From contig NZ_CP030055.1 in the NCBI RefSeq assembly GCF_015291645.1, positions 7,462,501 to 7,526,500 of the forward strand: a stretch of DNA of 64,000 bases. Reading direction: 5' to 3'. Every line of letters starts with the position of its first letter. The stretch's first letter is position 1. This DNA is from Bradyrhizobium sp. CCBAU 53340 (GTDB lineage: Bacteria > Pseudomonadota > Alphaproteobacteria > Rhizobiales > Xanthobacteraceae). A program made the translations under genes and the position numbers. Shown here in pieces: positions 36,093 to 44,781 of the stretch. The notes beneath the pieces are model-generated. The model was not told the origin of the DNA. It did not search any database and saw only the letters and a program-made list of their open reading frames with translations.

Positions 36093-36485
36093 ATGACTTC
36101 CAGCGACGTCACCATCTCCATGTTCGAACGGATCGGCGGCAGCGCCACGATCGACCGTCTGGTCGACCGCTTCTACGAGCGCATGGACACGTTGCCGGAG
36201 GCGAAGGTGATCCGCGCCATGCATGCGGATGACCTCGGCCTGATCAGGGACGTGCTGAAGCGCTATCTCACCGAATGGACCGGCGGGCCGCGCCTCTATA
36301 CCCCCCAGAAGGGTCATCCGCGGCTGCGCCAGCGCCACATCGGCTTTGCCATCGGCGATGCCGAGCGCGACGCCTGGCTGCTTTGCATGCGCGGTGCGAT
36401 GGAGGAGACCGTGACGGATAGCGTCGCGCGGCAGGACCTCGACAAGGCGATATCGGGCCTCGCCGACTGGATGCGCAATCACTAG
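36093..36485 (+). CDS. Group II truncated haemoglobin
   Basis: A 130-residue 2-on-2 globin: FERIGGSATIDRLVDRFYERM at the N-terminus, GGPRLYTPQKGHPRLRQRH with the proximal His (H82), and the group II Trp at G8 in DAWLLCMR (W95). Such globins bind O2 tightly and may supply O2, detoxify NO or peroxide. It starts two bases after boxR, so the two are almost certainly one transcript. A link to the O2-dependent BoxB step is a reasonable inference. Confidence 0.9.
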   Translation: MTSSDVTISMFERIGGSATIDRLVDRFYERMDTLPEAKVIRAMHADDLGLIRDVLKRYLTEWTGGPRLYTPQKGHPRLRQRHIGFAIGDAERDAWLLCMRGAMEETVTDSVARQDLDKAISGLADWMRNH

Positions 36486-36543
36486 TCACCCCACGGGCAA
36501 GGCGGGGCGCGCCGTGCCCTTGGAGGGGCATCATTGCGGCGCT

Positions 36544-37389
36544 ATGTTGCGACCGATGGACGCCGCCGCAAACCCTGATGTCATCCGTCGGCCCGCCTCG
36601 CCACGCCTGGCGCGGCTGGTCTCCGGCATCTCGTTCTATCGCGAGCGCGGCGTCGGGCTGGCCGGCTTCCGGCACGCGGCGCCGCTTGCGCTGCCGCTTC
36701 TCGTGAATTTGGGGACGCCCTTCCGCATTGCACTTGGGCGCAAACCGGATGGTGCCGACGCTCAGCCGAGCTTCGCAGCTGGTCTCTTTCCCGGACCGGT
36801 CCTCATCGAATCCGACGGCCGCGCCGAATGCGTCCAGGTCGATTTCACCCCGCTTGGAGCGTATCGCTTCCTCGGAGGCGCGGTGCCGGATCTGACCGCG
36901 CGCATGGTCGGCCTGGACGACGTTCTGGGACGGGATGGCGAGAACCTCCGCGCCAGGGTTGCCGAGGCGATCGGATGGCGGCGACGATTTGAGATCGTGG
37001 AAGACTTCGTGCTTCGTCGCGCTGTGCATGAGCCTTCGCCGGCGATCGCCTTCGCCCTCGATACGCTCTGGCGACGGGCAGGCGCGGTCAGGATCACCCG
37101 GCTTGCCTCCGACATTGGCTGGAGCCGCAAGCATCTGGCGCGCCGCTTCCACAACGAGATCGGCGTGCCGCCGAAGACAATGGCCCAGATGCTGCGCTTT
37201 CATCGGGCCTGTTCACTGGCCCGCGCGGACGGGACCGGCGGCTGGGCAGCCGTCGCCGCAGATGCCGGCTACGCCGACCAGGCGCATCTTGCCCGCGACT
37301 TCCGAATATTCAGCGGCGAGACGCCGACCGGATGGGCCGCGCGGCTCGATGTTGCGGATCCACGCCTGATGCGGGACGGCGGCGGATAG
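36544..37389 (+). CDS. AraC-family transcriptional regulator
   Basis: A 281-residue protein with an N-terminal sensing region and a C-terminal AraC DNA-binding domain: ITRLASDIGWSRKHLARRFHNEIGVPPK and WAAVAADAGYADQAHLARDFRIFSGETPTGW. The start could be 36544 or 36556; a far-upstream GTG at 36514 is less likely. The VOC gene 100 bases downstream on the same strand is the probable target. AraC plus PhnB-like VOC pairs are common in rhizobia. Confidence 0.88.
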   Translation: MLRPMDAAANPDVIRRPASPRLARLVSGISFYRERGVGLAGFRHAAPLALPLLVNLGTPFRIALGRKPDGADAQPSFAAGLFPGPVLIESDGRAECVQVDFTPLGAYRFLGGAVPDLTARMVGLDDVLGRDGENLRARVAEAIGWRRRFEIVEDFVLRRAVHEPSPAIAFALDTLWRRAGAVRITRLASDIGWSRKHLARRFHNEIGVPPKTMAQMLRFHRACSLARADGTGGWAAVAADAGYADQAHLARDFRIFSGETPTGWAARLDVADPRLMRDGGG

Positions 37390-37489
37390 CGCCTGGTCCC
37401 ATTTATTCAAGCGCGGCTGGCGCGATCCGAACTAGGGTTGGCGCTGCAAAAGACCTGGATCGTTTGCAGAATCATTCCTGGAGAATGTC

Positions 37490-37924
37490 ATGAACCAGCA
37501 GAATGGCTATGAAGCGCCGCGCCTGTACCACACCATGCGCTGCAAGGACGCGGAGGCGATGATCGCCTGGCTGAAGAACGTCCTCGGCTTCGCCGAACGC
37601 GTGGTGTATCGCAAAGACGGCACGGTCATTCATGCCGAACTGGCATTTGGATCGTCGATCCTCATGCTCGGTGCGCATCGCGACGATGCCTACTCAAAGC
37701 GGGTTGGCGACATCGACGGCCGCCGGACGGATGCCGTCTATCTGGCTGTCGATGATCCCGACGCGCTCTACGAGAAAATGAAAGCCGCTGGCGCACAAAT
37801 CGAAATGGAGCCCTACAACACCGATTATGGCAGCCGCGATTTCGCCGCGCGCGATCCCGAGGGCGGCCTCTGGAGCTTCGGAACCTATTGGCCGAAGGTC
37901 GGCGAACAACCGCTTGCCGGATAG
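37490..37924 (+). CDS. VOC-superfamily protein (PhnB-like)
   Basis: A 144-residue glyoxalase-like protein: HTMRCKDAEAMIAWLKNVLGFAERVVYR at the N-terminus and DYGSRDFAARDPEGGLWSFGTYWP at the C-terminus, both typical of PhnB-like members. Substrate unknown; stress or antibiotic binding is possible. GGAGA precedes the ATG at 37490. It is likely controlled by the AraC regulator upstream. Confidence 0.87.
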   Translation: MNQQNGYEAPRLYHTMRCKDAEAMIAWLKNVLGFAERVVYRKDGTVIHAELAFGSSILMLGAHRDDAYSKRVGDIDGRRTDAVYLAVDDPDALYEKMKAAGAQIEMEPYNTDYGSRDFAARDPEGGLWSFGTYWPKVGEQPLAG

Positions 37925-38011
37925 CCAGGCATTCACGTCCGACGCGTCTCTGCGACGATGGCTCGAACCCGGTCGTGTTCGAGACTGCGGGCAGCCGGAC
38001 CGTCTTGCGCG

Positions 38012-38344
38012 CTAAACCGACCAGTAATGCGGATGCGGGTAGGGCCGCGAGCGGTCGCCCCAGTCGAACGCGTCGCCATCGAACTCGCACGGGCCGCTGC
38101 TGAGCTCGTCCAGCGTCACCTCGACATGGAATGCCTGACGGTGCGGATCGTATTTCAGCGCGCTCCACTGCACCGGATAATGGTGATGAGTGCCGAGCAG
38201 GCCGCCGGTCTTGATCACGGCGTAGGCGACCGTTCCGCTCGTCTTGTCGAGCATCAGTCGTTCGATCGTGCCGAGTTTCGTGCCGTCGCGGCCGTAGACG
38301 GCAACGTGCTCCACGCGATCACTGGGAACCATGGTGTGTTGCAT
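38012..38344 (-). CDS. PRC-barrel domain protein
   Basis: A 110-residue protein with a PRC-barrel fold: VEHVAVYGRDGTKLGTIERLMLDKTSGTVAYAVIKTGG, then HYPVQWSALKYD. PRC-barrel domains act in RNA processing (RimM), photosynthetic reaction centres and many small stress proteins. Here it is stand-alone. GGGAG precedes the ATG at 38344. Confidence 0.88.
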   Translation of the reverse strand: MQHTMVPSDRVEHVAVYGRDGTKLGTIERLMLDKTSGTVAYAVIKTGGLLGTHHHYPVQWSALKYDPHRQAFHVEVTLDELSSGPCEFDGDAFDWGDRSRPYPHPHYWSV

Positions 38345-38411
38345 GGCGTGCTCCCTGGTCTCTTGTGATTGCATCCATTATAGCACCGGTTTCGGGGCGA
38401 CGGGAACGCAG

Positions 38412-39197
38412 CTACAGAAGCTGCAATCGCACCGACTCCGCGCCCTCGCGCAGCAGCGGCAGGAAGCGGTCGATCAATTCCTGCGCCGGCACGCGGTCGA
38501 CATGGGCGCCCATGTTGATGGCGGCGACGATCACACCGTCGTAACGGCGCACCGGCACCGAAATCGAACGGAAATGCGGCTCGGCCTCGCGATCGACCAG
38601 CGAATAGCCCCGCGCGCGGTCGGCCGCGATGCGCCCGAGCAGCGTCTTCGGATCGGTGACCGTCTGCGGCGTCAGCACCTCGCGCCTCATCGCCTTGAGG
38701 CGCGCCACGAGATCGGCCTCATCGAACTGGCCGAGCATGGCACGGCCGACCGAGGTGCAAAACGCCGGCAGGCGGTAGCCGATCTCGAGGCCACCGGAGA
38801 ACATCCGCGCCGGGCTGCTGCGGGCGACAAACACGACGTCGCTAGCGTCAAGCACCGCCAGCGAGGAGATCTCGTTCGCCGCAGTTGCAACGCGATCGAG
38901 CACCGGTTGGAGCACCGCGACGAGCTGGTTGGAGCGCAGGTACGACGCCGCCAGCGTCAGCACATGCGGCGTCAGCGAGAACAGTTTTCCGTCGCCACTA
39001 ACAAAACCGCCGCGCTGGAGCGTGAACAGCATCCGCCGCGCCGTGGCGCGGGGCAGCTCGGCGGCGCGGGCGAGATCGCTCAGCGTCATCGGACCCGCAT
39101 TGGTGCCGAAGCACTGCAAGAGACGCAGGCCGCGATCGAGGGCTTCGACGAAATCCGTCGCGCGCTCGTCGTTCTCGCTTCGCTTCAGCTTGGGCAT
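38412..39197 (-). CDS. IclR-family transcriptional regulator
   Basis: A 261-residue IclR protein. The winged helix is MTLSDLARAAELPRATARRMLFTLQRGGFV; the effector domain contains RLPAFCTSVGRAMLGQ and RSISVPVRRYDGVIVAAIN. It resembles the PcaR/PobR-like group that controls aromatic catabolism. It is divergent from the Rieske oxygenase gene, with a TTCGCC-N13-GGCGAA dyad between them, so it probably controls the oxygenase and the ligase gene that follows. Confidence 0.92.
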   Translation of the reverse strand: MPKLKRSENDERATDFVEALDRGLRLLQCFGTNAGPMTLSDLARAAELPRATARRMLFTLQRGGFVSGDGKLFSLTPHVLTLAASYLRSNQLVAVLQPVLDRVATAANEISSLAVLDASDVVFVARSSPARMFSGGLEIGYRLPAFCTSVGRAMLGQFDEADLVARLKAMRREVLTPQTVTDPKTLLGRIAADRARGYSLVDREAEPHFRSISVPVRRYDGVIVAAINMGAHVDRVPAQELIDRFLPLLREGAESVRLQLL

Positions 39198-39252
39198 CGG
39201 GTCCGGCTCATCTGCAAAATAGTGCTTGCTGCCGGTTCAAGGCATGTCATAA

Positions 39253-39277
39253 TTCGCCCATTCGTTCAATAGGCGAA
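39253..39277. promoter_or_regulatory. Possible IclR operator
   Basis: Inverted repeat TTCGCC (39253-39258) and GGCGAA (39272-39277) separated by 13 bases, between the divergent IclR and Rieske genes. Confidence 0.45.
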
Positions 39278-39311
39278 CAAAACGCCCCTCCAAAAAAAAG
39301 ACGCGACCGCC

Positions 39312-40670
39312 ATGATGAGCCAGGAGCAGAACGACCTGATCACCCGCACCGGGCCGAAAGATCCCTGCGGCAAGCTGATGCGGAGCTACTGGCAGCCGGC
39401 GGCGCTGGTGGATGAGCTCGAAGGCGCGCGGCCGATCCGCCCCGTCAAATTGCTTGGCGAAAACCTGGTGCTGTTTCGTGACGAGACCGGGCGTTACGGC
39501 CTGATCGATCGCCGCTGCGCGCATCGCGGCGCCGACCTCGCCTTCGGCCGGCTCGAGCATGGAGGCCTGCGCTGCGCCTTCCACGGCTGGCTGTTCGACG
39601 CATCAGGCCAGTGCATCGAGACGCCGGCCGAGCCGAAGGATTCAAAGCTCTGCCAGAATATCCGTCAGCGCTCTTATCCTGTGGTCGAGAGGAGCGGCAT
39701 CCTGTGGGCCTATCTCGGCGAAGGCGAGCCGCCGGCATTTCCGGAGATCGACTGCTTCATCGCACCGGGCACGCACACATTCGCCTTCAAGGGCCACATG
39801 GCCTGCAACTGGCTGCAGGCGCTCGAGGTCGGCATCGATCCCGCGCACGCCTCCTATCTGCATCGCTTCTTCGAGGACGAGGATACGTCGACCGCCTATG
39901 GCAAGCAGTTTCGCGGCGCCTCAGCCGGCTCTGACCTGCCGATGACGAAGATCCTGCGCGAATACGACCGTCCGATCATCAATGTCGAGCACACCGAATA
40001 CGGCCTGCGGCTGATCGCGCTGCGCGAGATCGACGAGGAGCGGACGCATGTGCGCGTCACCAACCAGCTGTTCCCGCACGGCTTCGTCATCCCGATGAGC
40101 ACGGAGATGACGATCACGCAGTGGCACGTCCCGGTCGATGACGAGAACTGCTACTGGTACGCGATCTTCACCAGCTATTCGAACCCGGTCGACAAGAAGA
40201 AGATGCGCGACCAGCGGCTCGAGCTCTATGAGCTGCCGGACTACGTCTCGCGCAAGAACAAAGCCAACGATTACGGCTTCGATCCGCACGAGCAGCAGAC
40301 CGCGACCTATACCGGCATGGGCAACGACATCAACGTCCACGACCAATGGGCGGTGGAATCGATGGGCGCGATCCAGGACCGCACCAAGGAACATCTCGGC
40401 TCGAGCGACAAGGCGATCGTGCAATATCGTCGCCTGCTGCGGCAGGAGATCGAGAAGGTCCAGGGCGGCGAGAAGCCAATGCTGTTTCTGGACGAGGCCA
40501 ATGCGCGCAGCATCCAGGGACCGGCGACCATGGACGGCATCGGGCCGACGCGGGGCTGGGAGACCTACTGGATGGAAGTCGACGTCAAGCGCCGCCGCGG
40601 CGCGCCGTGGACCGCGCCGGTGCCGAAAGAGATCGAAGGCAAGGTGCATCGGCTGACGGCCGCGGAGTGA
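39312..40670 (+). CDS. Rieske non-haem iron oxygenase, alpha subunit
   Basis: A 452-residue oxygenase of the phthalate-4,5-dioxygenase-like group. The Rieske cluster ligands are C69, H71 (CAHRG) and C88, H91 (CAFHGW). The mononuclear iron site reads E172-x3-D176-x2-H179-x4-H184. These one-component-type oxygenases hydroxylate or demethylate aromatics and need a separate reductase, which is not adjacent. The next gene is a glutamine-synthetase-like ligase, reminiscent of aniline oxidation, where a gamma-glutamyl adduct is made first. The substrate is unknown. Confidence 0.9.
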   Translation: MMSQEQNDLITRTGPKDPCGKLMRSYWQPAALVDELEGARPIRPVKLLGENLVLFRDETGRYGLIDRRCAHRGADLAFGRLEHGGLRCAFHGWLFDASGQCIETPAEPKDSKLCQNIRQRSYPVVERSGILWAYLGEGEPPAFPEIDCFIAPGTHTFAFKGHMACNWLQALEVGIDPAHASYLHRFFEDEDTSTAYGKQFRGASAGSDLPMTKILREYDRPIINVEHTEYGLRLIALREIDEERTHVRVTNQLFPHGFVIPMSTEMTITQWHVPVDDENCYWYAIFTSYSNPVDKKKMRDQRLELYELPDYVSRKNKANDYGFDPHEQQTATYTGMGNDINVHDQWAVESMGAIQDRTKEHLGSSDKAIVQYRRLLRQEIEKVQGGEKPMLFLDEANARSIQGPATMDGIGPTRGWETYWMEVDVKRRRGAPWTAPVPKEIEGKVHRLTAAE

Positions 40671-40687
40671 CGAGCGTGCACCGCTCC

Positions 40688-40778
40688 CGTAGGGTGGGCA
40701 AAGGCGCAAAGCGCCGTGCCCACCGTTTCTCCGTGATGGATACAGATCGTGGGCACACTGCGCTTTGCCCACCCTATG
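40688..40778. repeat. Intergenic palindromic repeat, family B
   Basis: Arms CGTAGGGTGGGCAAAGGCG and GCGCTTTGCCCACCCTA. Same family as 12007-12098. It lies within the presumed oxygenase-ligase transcript. Confidence 0.85.
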
Positions 40779-40797
40779 GCAGTGAGGGAGTAGCAAC

Positions 40798-42234
40798 GTG
40801 ACTTTCGTCGCGCGTCATGCGTTGTGGTCGGATGAGCAGAAGGACGCGGCCGCGCGCATGCGCCGTCTCGTCGAGGACAAGAACCTCGAAGTCATCCGCC
40901 TCGCCTTCCCCGACCAGCACGGCATCTTGCGCGGCAAGACCATCATCGCCACCGAAGCGATCGCTTCGCTGGAAAGCGGCTGCTCCATCACCACCACCAT
41001 GCTGGCCAAGGACACCTCGCACCGCACGGTGTTTCCGGTGTTCACATCGGGCGGCGGCTTCGGCATGAAGGAGATGGAAGGCGCGGCCGACGTGCTGATG
41101 GTCGCCGATCCCACCACCTTTCGCATCTTGCCCTGGGCGCCGGCGACGGGGTGGGTGCTGTGCGATCTCCATTTCAATGATGGCCGCCCGGTGCCGTTCG
41201 CAACCCGCGGGCTCTATCGCAAAGTGCTGGACGAGCTCGGCCGCCGCGGCCACGATTTCGTCGCAGGGCTCGAAGTCGAATTCCACATCTTCAAGCTCGA
41301 CGATCCGCATATGCGCGCCGAGGACGCGGGACAGCCGGGCACGCCGCCCTCGGTGAGCCTGCTCTCCCACGGCTATCAATACCTCACCGAGCAGCGTTTT
41401 GATCAGATGGAGCCGGTGCTGGAGATCCTGCGCCGCGACATCGTCGCGCTCGGACTGCCGCTGCGCTCCGTCGAGGTCGAGTTCGGGCCGAGCCAGTGCG
41501 AATTCACCTTCGCGCCCAGGAAGGGCCTGGAGGCCGCCGACAACATGGTGCTGTTTCGGAGCGCCGTGAAGCAGATCGCGCGCCGGCATGGCTACCACGC
41601 CACCTTCATGTGCCGGCCGAAGCTACCGAACCTGTTCGCCAGCGGCTGGCACCTGCATCAGTCGATCGTCTCGCGCGCGAGCGGCGAGAATCTGTTCATG
41701 GCGAAAGAAGCCGGCCAGCCGCTCAGCGATTTCGGCCGCTTCTACCTCGCCGGCCTGCTCGATCACGCCCGTGCCGCCACCGTGTTCACCACTCCGACCA
41801 TCAACGGCTACAAGCGTTACCGCTCCTATTCGCTGGCACCCGACCGCGCGATCTGGGGCCGCGACAACAGAGGCGTGATGATCCGCGTGCTCGGCGGCGC
41901 GGGCGATGCCGCCTCGCGCCTGGAAAACCGCGTCGGCGAGCCTGCCGCCAATCCCTATCTCTACATGGCAGCCCAGATTCTCTCAGGGCTGGACGGCGTC
42001 GACCGCAAGCTCGATCCCGGCCCCTCCGCCGACACGCCCTACGAGACCAAGGCACCGCTGCTGCCGAAGAGCTTGCGCGATGCGGTCTCGGCGCTGAAGG
42101 ACGATCCGTTCTTCCGCGAAAAATTCGGTGCGGAGTTCGTCGACTATTATACCCATATCAAGAACGCCGAAATCGACCGCTTCCTGGCCGAGGTGACCGA
42201 CTGGGAGCATCGCGAATATTTCGAGATGTTTTGA
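40798..42234 (+). CDS. Glutamine-synthetase-family ligase (gamma-glutamyl-amine type)
   Basis: A 478-residue GS-fold enzyme. The ATP/metal site is seen in GLEVEFHIF, SVEVEFGPSQCEFTF, NLFASGWHLHQSI and RSYSLAPDRAIWGRDNRGVMIR, with ENRVGEPAANPYLYMAAQ at the end. These are conserved in gamma-glutamylpolyamine and gamma-glutamylanilide synthases and differ from assimilatory GlnA. It starts with GTG after GAGGGAG. Next to a Rieske oxygenase, it may attach glutamate to an amine before ring oxidation. No amidotransferase partner is seen. Confidence 0.85.
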   Translation: MTFVARHALWSDEQKDAAARMRRLVEDKNLEVIRLAFPDQHGILRGKTIIATEAIASLESGCSITTTMLAKDTSHRTVFPVFTSGGGFGMKEMEGAADVLMVADPTTFRILPWAPATGWVLCDLHFNDGRPVPFATRGLYRKVLDELGRRGHDFVAGLEVEFHIFKLDDPHMRAEDAGQPGTPPSVSLLSHGYQYLTEQRFDQMEPVLEILRRDIVALGLPLRSVEVEFGPSQCEFTFAPRKGLEAADNMVLFRSAVKQIARRHGYHATFMCRPKLPNLFASGWHLHQSIVSRASGENLFMAKEAGQPLSDFGRFYLAGLLDHARAATVFTTPTINGYKRYRSYSLAPDRAIWGRDNRGVMIRVLGGAGDAASRLENRVGEPAANPYLYMAAQILSGLDGVDRKLDPGPSADTPYETKAPLLPKSLRDAVSALKDDPFFREKFGAEFVDYYTHIKNAEIDRFLAEVTDWEHREYFEMF

Positions 42235-42253
42235 GGGACACACGTCTATCCGC

Positions 42254-42339
42254 CGTCATTGCGAGGAGCGAAGCGACGAAGCAATCCAGAATCCCTCCGC
42301 GGAAAGACTCTGGATTGCTTCGCTTCGCTCGCAATGACG
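42254..42339. repeat. Intergenic palindromic repeat, family A
   Basis: CGTCATTGCGAGGAGCGAAG...CGCTCGCAATGACG arms, between convergent ligase and ABC genes. Confidence 0.88.
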
Positions 42340-42355
42340 AGGATAGAGCGGGGGA

Positions 42356-43084
42356 CTAGATCCCCAGATATTTATGCTGCAGATCCGGCTCGGCCATCAG
42401 CTCGTCCGATGTGCCGCTCCACACCGTCTTGCCGCGCTCGATGATGGTGTGACGGTCGCAGATGCGGGCGAGGTGGTCGACATTCTTGTCGACGACCAGG
42501 ATCGACTGGCCCCGCTTCTTCAGCATCGACAGACAGGTCCAGATCTCCTCGCGGATCAGCGGCGCGAGGCCTTCGGTCGCCTCGTCCAGGATCAGGAGCT
42601 TCGGATTGGTCATCAGCGCGCGGCCGATCGCGAGCATCTGCTGCTCGCCGCCGGAGAGCTGGTTGCCCATGTTGGCGGCACGCTCGGCAAGCCGCGGAAA
42701 CAGGGAGTAGATCGCAGCCAGTGTCCAGGGATTCGGGCTGCCGAAGCGATCGGCGGCGGCCGCGACGAGATTTTCGCGCACGGTGAGATTCGGAAAGATC
42801 TGGCGTCCCTCCGGCACAAGTCCGACGCCGAGCTTCGCGATTCGGTACGACGGCAATTGCCGCACCTCGGTGCCCGCGAAACGAATGCTGCCTGATCGCG
42901 CCGGCGTCAGGCCCATGATCGAGCGGATGGTCGTGGTCTTGCCCATGCCGTTGCGGCCCATCAGCGAGACCATCTCGCCCGGCTTGATGGACAGGGACAG
43001 GCCGAACAGCACCTGCGAAAGGCCGTAGCAGGTCTCGATGCCGTCGACGTCGAGCAGCGTGTCAGCCATCTTTTCGTCAGCCAT
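42356..43084 (-). CDS. Branched-chain-type ABC transporter ATPase (LivF)
   Basis: A 242-residue LivF ATPase: Walker A SLMGRNGMGKTT, signature LSGGEQQMLAIGRAL, Walker B LLILDEATEGLAP. Its start overlaps livG by eight bases. It is the last gene of a four-gene importer (livH-livM-livG-livF) without a binding protein. Transporters of this class in this genus often carry aromatic acids. The binding protein at 58080-59252 is a candidate partner. Confidence 0.93.
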   Translation of the reverse strand: MADEKMADTLLDVDGIETCYGLSQVLFGLSLSIKPGEMVSLMGRNGMGKTTTIRSIMGLTPARSGSIRFAGTEVRQLPSYRIAKLGVGLVPEGRQIFPNLTVRENLVAAAADRFGSPNPWTLAAIYSLFPRLAERAANMGNQLSGGEQQMLAIGRALMTNPKLLILDEATEGLAPLIREEIWTCLSMLKKRGQSILVVDKNVDHLARICDRHTIIERGKTVWSGTSDELMAEPDLQHKYLGI

Positions 43085-43844
43085 GGCGGGTCACCACATG
43101 CTGGTCGCCGAGATAAGCGCGCTTGACGTCCTCGTTGGCGCGGATCGCGGCGGGATCGCCGGAAGCGATGACGCGGCCATAGACCAGCACCGAGATGCGG
43201 TCGGCCAGCGCGAACACCGCCGGCATGTCGTGCTCGACCAGCACGATCGAGACTTCCTTGCGCAGTTCCTGGAGCAGCTTCACCATGCCCTGGGATTCGG
43301 TGACGCCGAGACCGGCCATGGGCTCGTCGAGCAGCAATATCTTCGGCTTGCTGGCGAGCGCGACGGCAAGCTCGATCTGGCGCCGCTCGCCATGGCTCAG
43401 CTTCGACACCAGCACATCGGCGCGATGGGCGAGGCCAACGCGGTCGAGTGCGGCCTGCGCGGCATCGCGCAGGCCCTTCTCCTTGCGCGCATTGGCGAAG
43501 AAGCGGAACGAGGTGCCGGCATGCGCCTGCGCGGCCAGCGCAACATTGTCGGCGGCGGTGAAGTCGAGCAGCAGCGAGGTAATCTGGAACGAACGGGCGA
43601 GGCCCAGCGCGCAGCGGCGATAGGCCGGCAGGTAGGTGATGTCGCGACCCGCCAGCGAAACGTTGCCGGCATGCGGCGCGAGATGTCCGGTGAGCTGGCT
43701 GATCAGCGTGGTCTTGCCGGCGCCGTTCGGCCCGATGATGGCGTGCAGCTCGCCCGCCGCGACATCGAGCGAGACGTGATCGGTCGCGACGATGCCGCCG
43801 AAGCGGCGCACCAGCTTTTCGACGCGGAGCAGCGGTTCAGCCAC
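43077..43844 (-). CDS. Branched-chain-type ABC transporter ATPase (LivG)
   Basis: A 255-residue LivG ATPase with IIGPNGAGKTTLISQLTGHL, LARSFQITSLLLDFTAADNVALA, signature LSHGERRQIELAVAL and LLLDEPMAGLG. It starts with GTG and overlaps livM by eight bases. It hydrolyses ATP to drive import together with LivF. Confidence 0.93.
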   Translation of the reverse strand: MAEPLLRVEKLVRRFGGIVATDHVSLDVAAGELHAIIGPNGAGKTTLISQLTGHLAPHAGNVSLAGRDITYLPAYRRCALGLARSFQITSLLLDFTAADNVALAAQAHAGTSFRFFANARKEKGLRDAAQAALDRVGLAHRADVLVSKLSHGERRQIELAVALASKPKILLLDEPMAGLGVTESQGMVKLLQELRKEVSIVLVEHDMPAVFALADRISVLVYGRVIASGDPAAIRANEDVKRAYLGDQHVVTRHG

Positions 43845-44781
43845 GGCCGATCCTCCCGAGCAGGCCCATGATGCCGCCGCGGCCGAACAGTACGATCAAC
43901 AGCAGCAGCGGGCCCATGATCAGCGCCCAATATTCGGTGATCTGCGACAGGAACTCTTCCAGCAGCAGATAGACCACCGAACCCATCACGGGGCCGAACA
44001 GCGTGCCCATGCCGCCCAGGATCACCATCACCATGAGATCGCCGGAGCGGGTCCAGTACATGACAGCGGGGCTGACGAAATCGGTGTTGTTCGCGAGCAG
44101 CGCGCCGGCGAGGCCGCACATCGTCCCTGAGATGACGAAGCAGACCAGCTGGTAACGCTTGGCGGGGAATCCGATCGCCTGCATGCGCTGCTCGTTGGAG
44201 CGCAGGCCCTGTACCACGAGACCGAAGCGCGAATTGACGATGCGCCAGATCAGAAAGATCACGCCGAGCAGACAGCCGAGACAGAGGTAGTAGAACTGCG
44301 TGCGGTTCGACAGGTTGATCAGCCCGGAGAAGTCGCTGCGCTTGTAGACGGTGAGCCCGTCATCGCCGCCATAGCGCGCGAGGCCCGAGGCGACGTAGTA
44401 GGCCATCTGCGCAAACGCCAGCGTGATCATGATGAAATAGACGCCGCGGGTGCGCAGTGACAGCGCGCCGATCACCAGCGCATAGGTCGCCGAGGCCGCC
44501 AGCGCGACCGGAAACTGGATCCAGCCGGAACCGATACCTTCCTGCGCAAGCATGCCGACGGCATAGCCGCCGATGCCGAGATAGGCGGCGTGGCCAAAGC
44601 TCATCATGCCACCGAAGCCCATGATGAGGTTGAGGCTGGCGGCCGCCAGCGCCAGGATGACGATGCGGGTGAACAGCGTCAGGATGAAGATGTTGCCGGA
44701 CAGATAGGAATAGAGCGGCAGCAGCACGAGGCCCGCCAGCATCAGGGCCGTGACGGCCTTGCTCACGTTCAGACTCTTCAT
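43837..44781 (-). CDS. Branched-chain-type ABC permease (LivM)
   Basis: A 314-residue membrane protein with about nine hydrophobic segments, including SLNLIMGFGGMMSFGHAAYLGIGGYAVGML and GALSLRTRGVYFIMITLAFAQM, which are LivM hallmarks. The ATG overlaps the livH stop (ATGA). It forms the channel with LivH. Confidence 0.93.
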   Translation of the reverse strand: MKSLNVSKAVTALMLAGLVLLPLYSYLSGNIFILTLFTRIVILALAAASLNLIMGFGGMMSFGHAAYLGIGGYAVGMLAQEGIGSGWIQFPVALAASATYALVIGALSLRTRGVYFIMITLAFAQMAYYVASGLARYGGDDGLTVYKRSDFSGLINLSNRTQFYYLCLGCLLGVIFLIWRIVNSRFGLVVQGLRSNEQRMQAIGFPAKRYQLVCFVISGTMCGLAGALLANNTDFVSPAVMYWTRSGDLMVMVILGGMGTLFGPVMGSVVYLLLEEFLSQITEYWALIMGPLLLLIVLFGRGGIMGLLGRIGRG

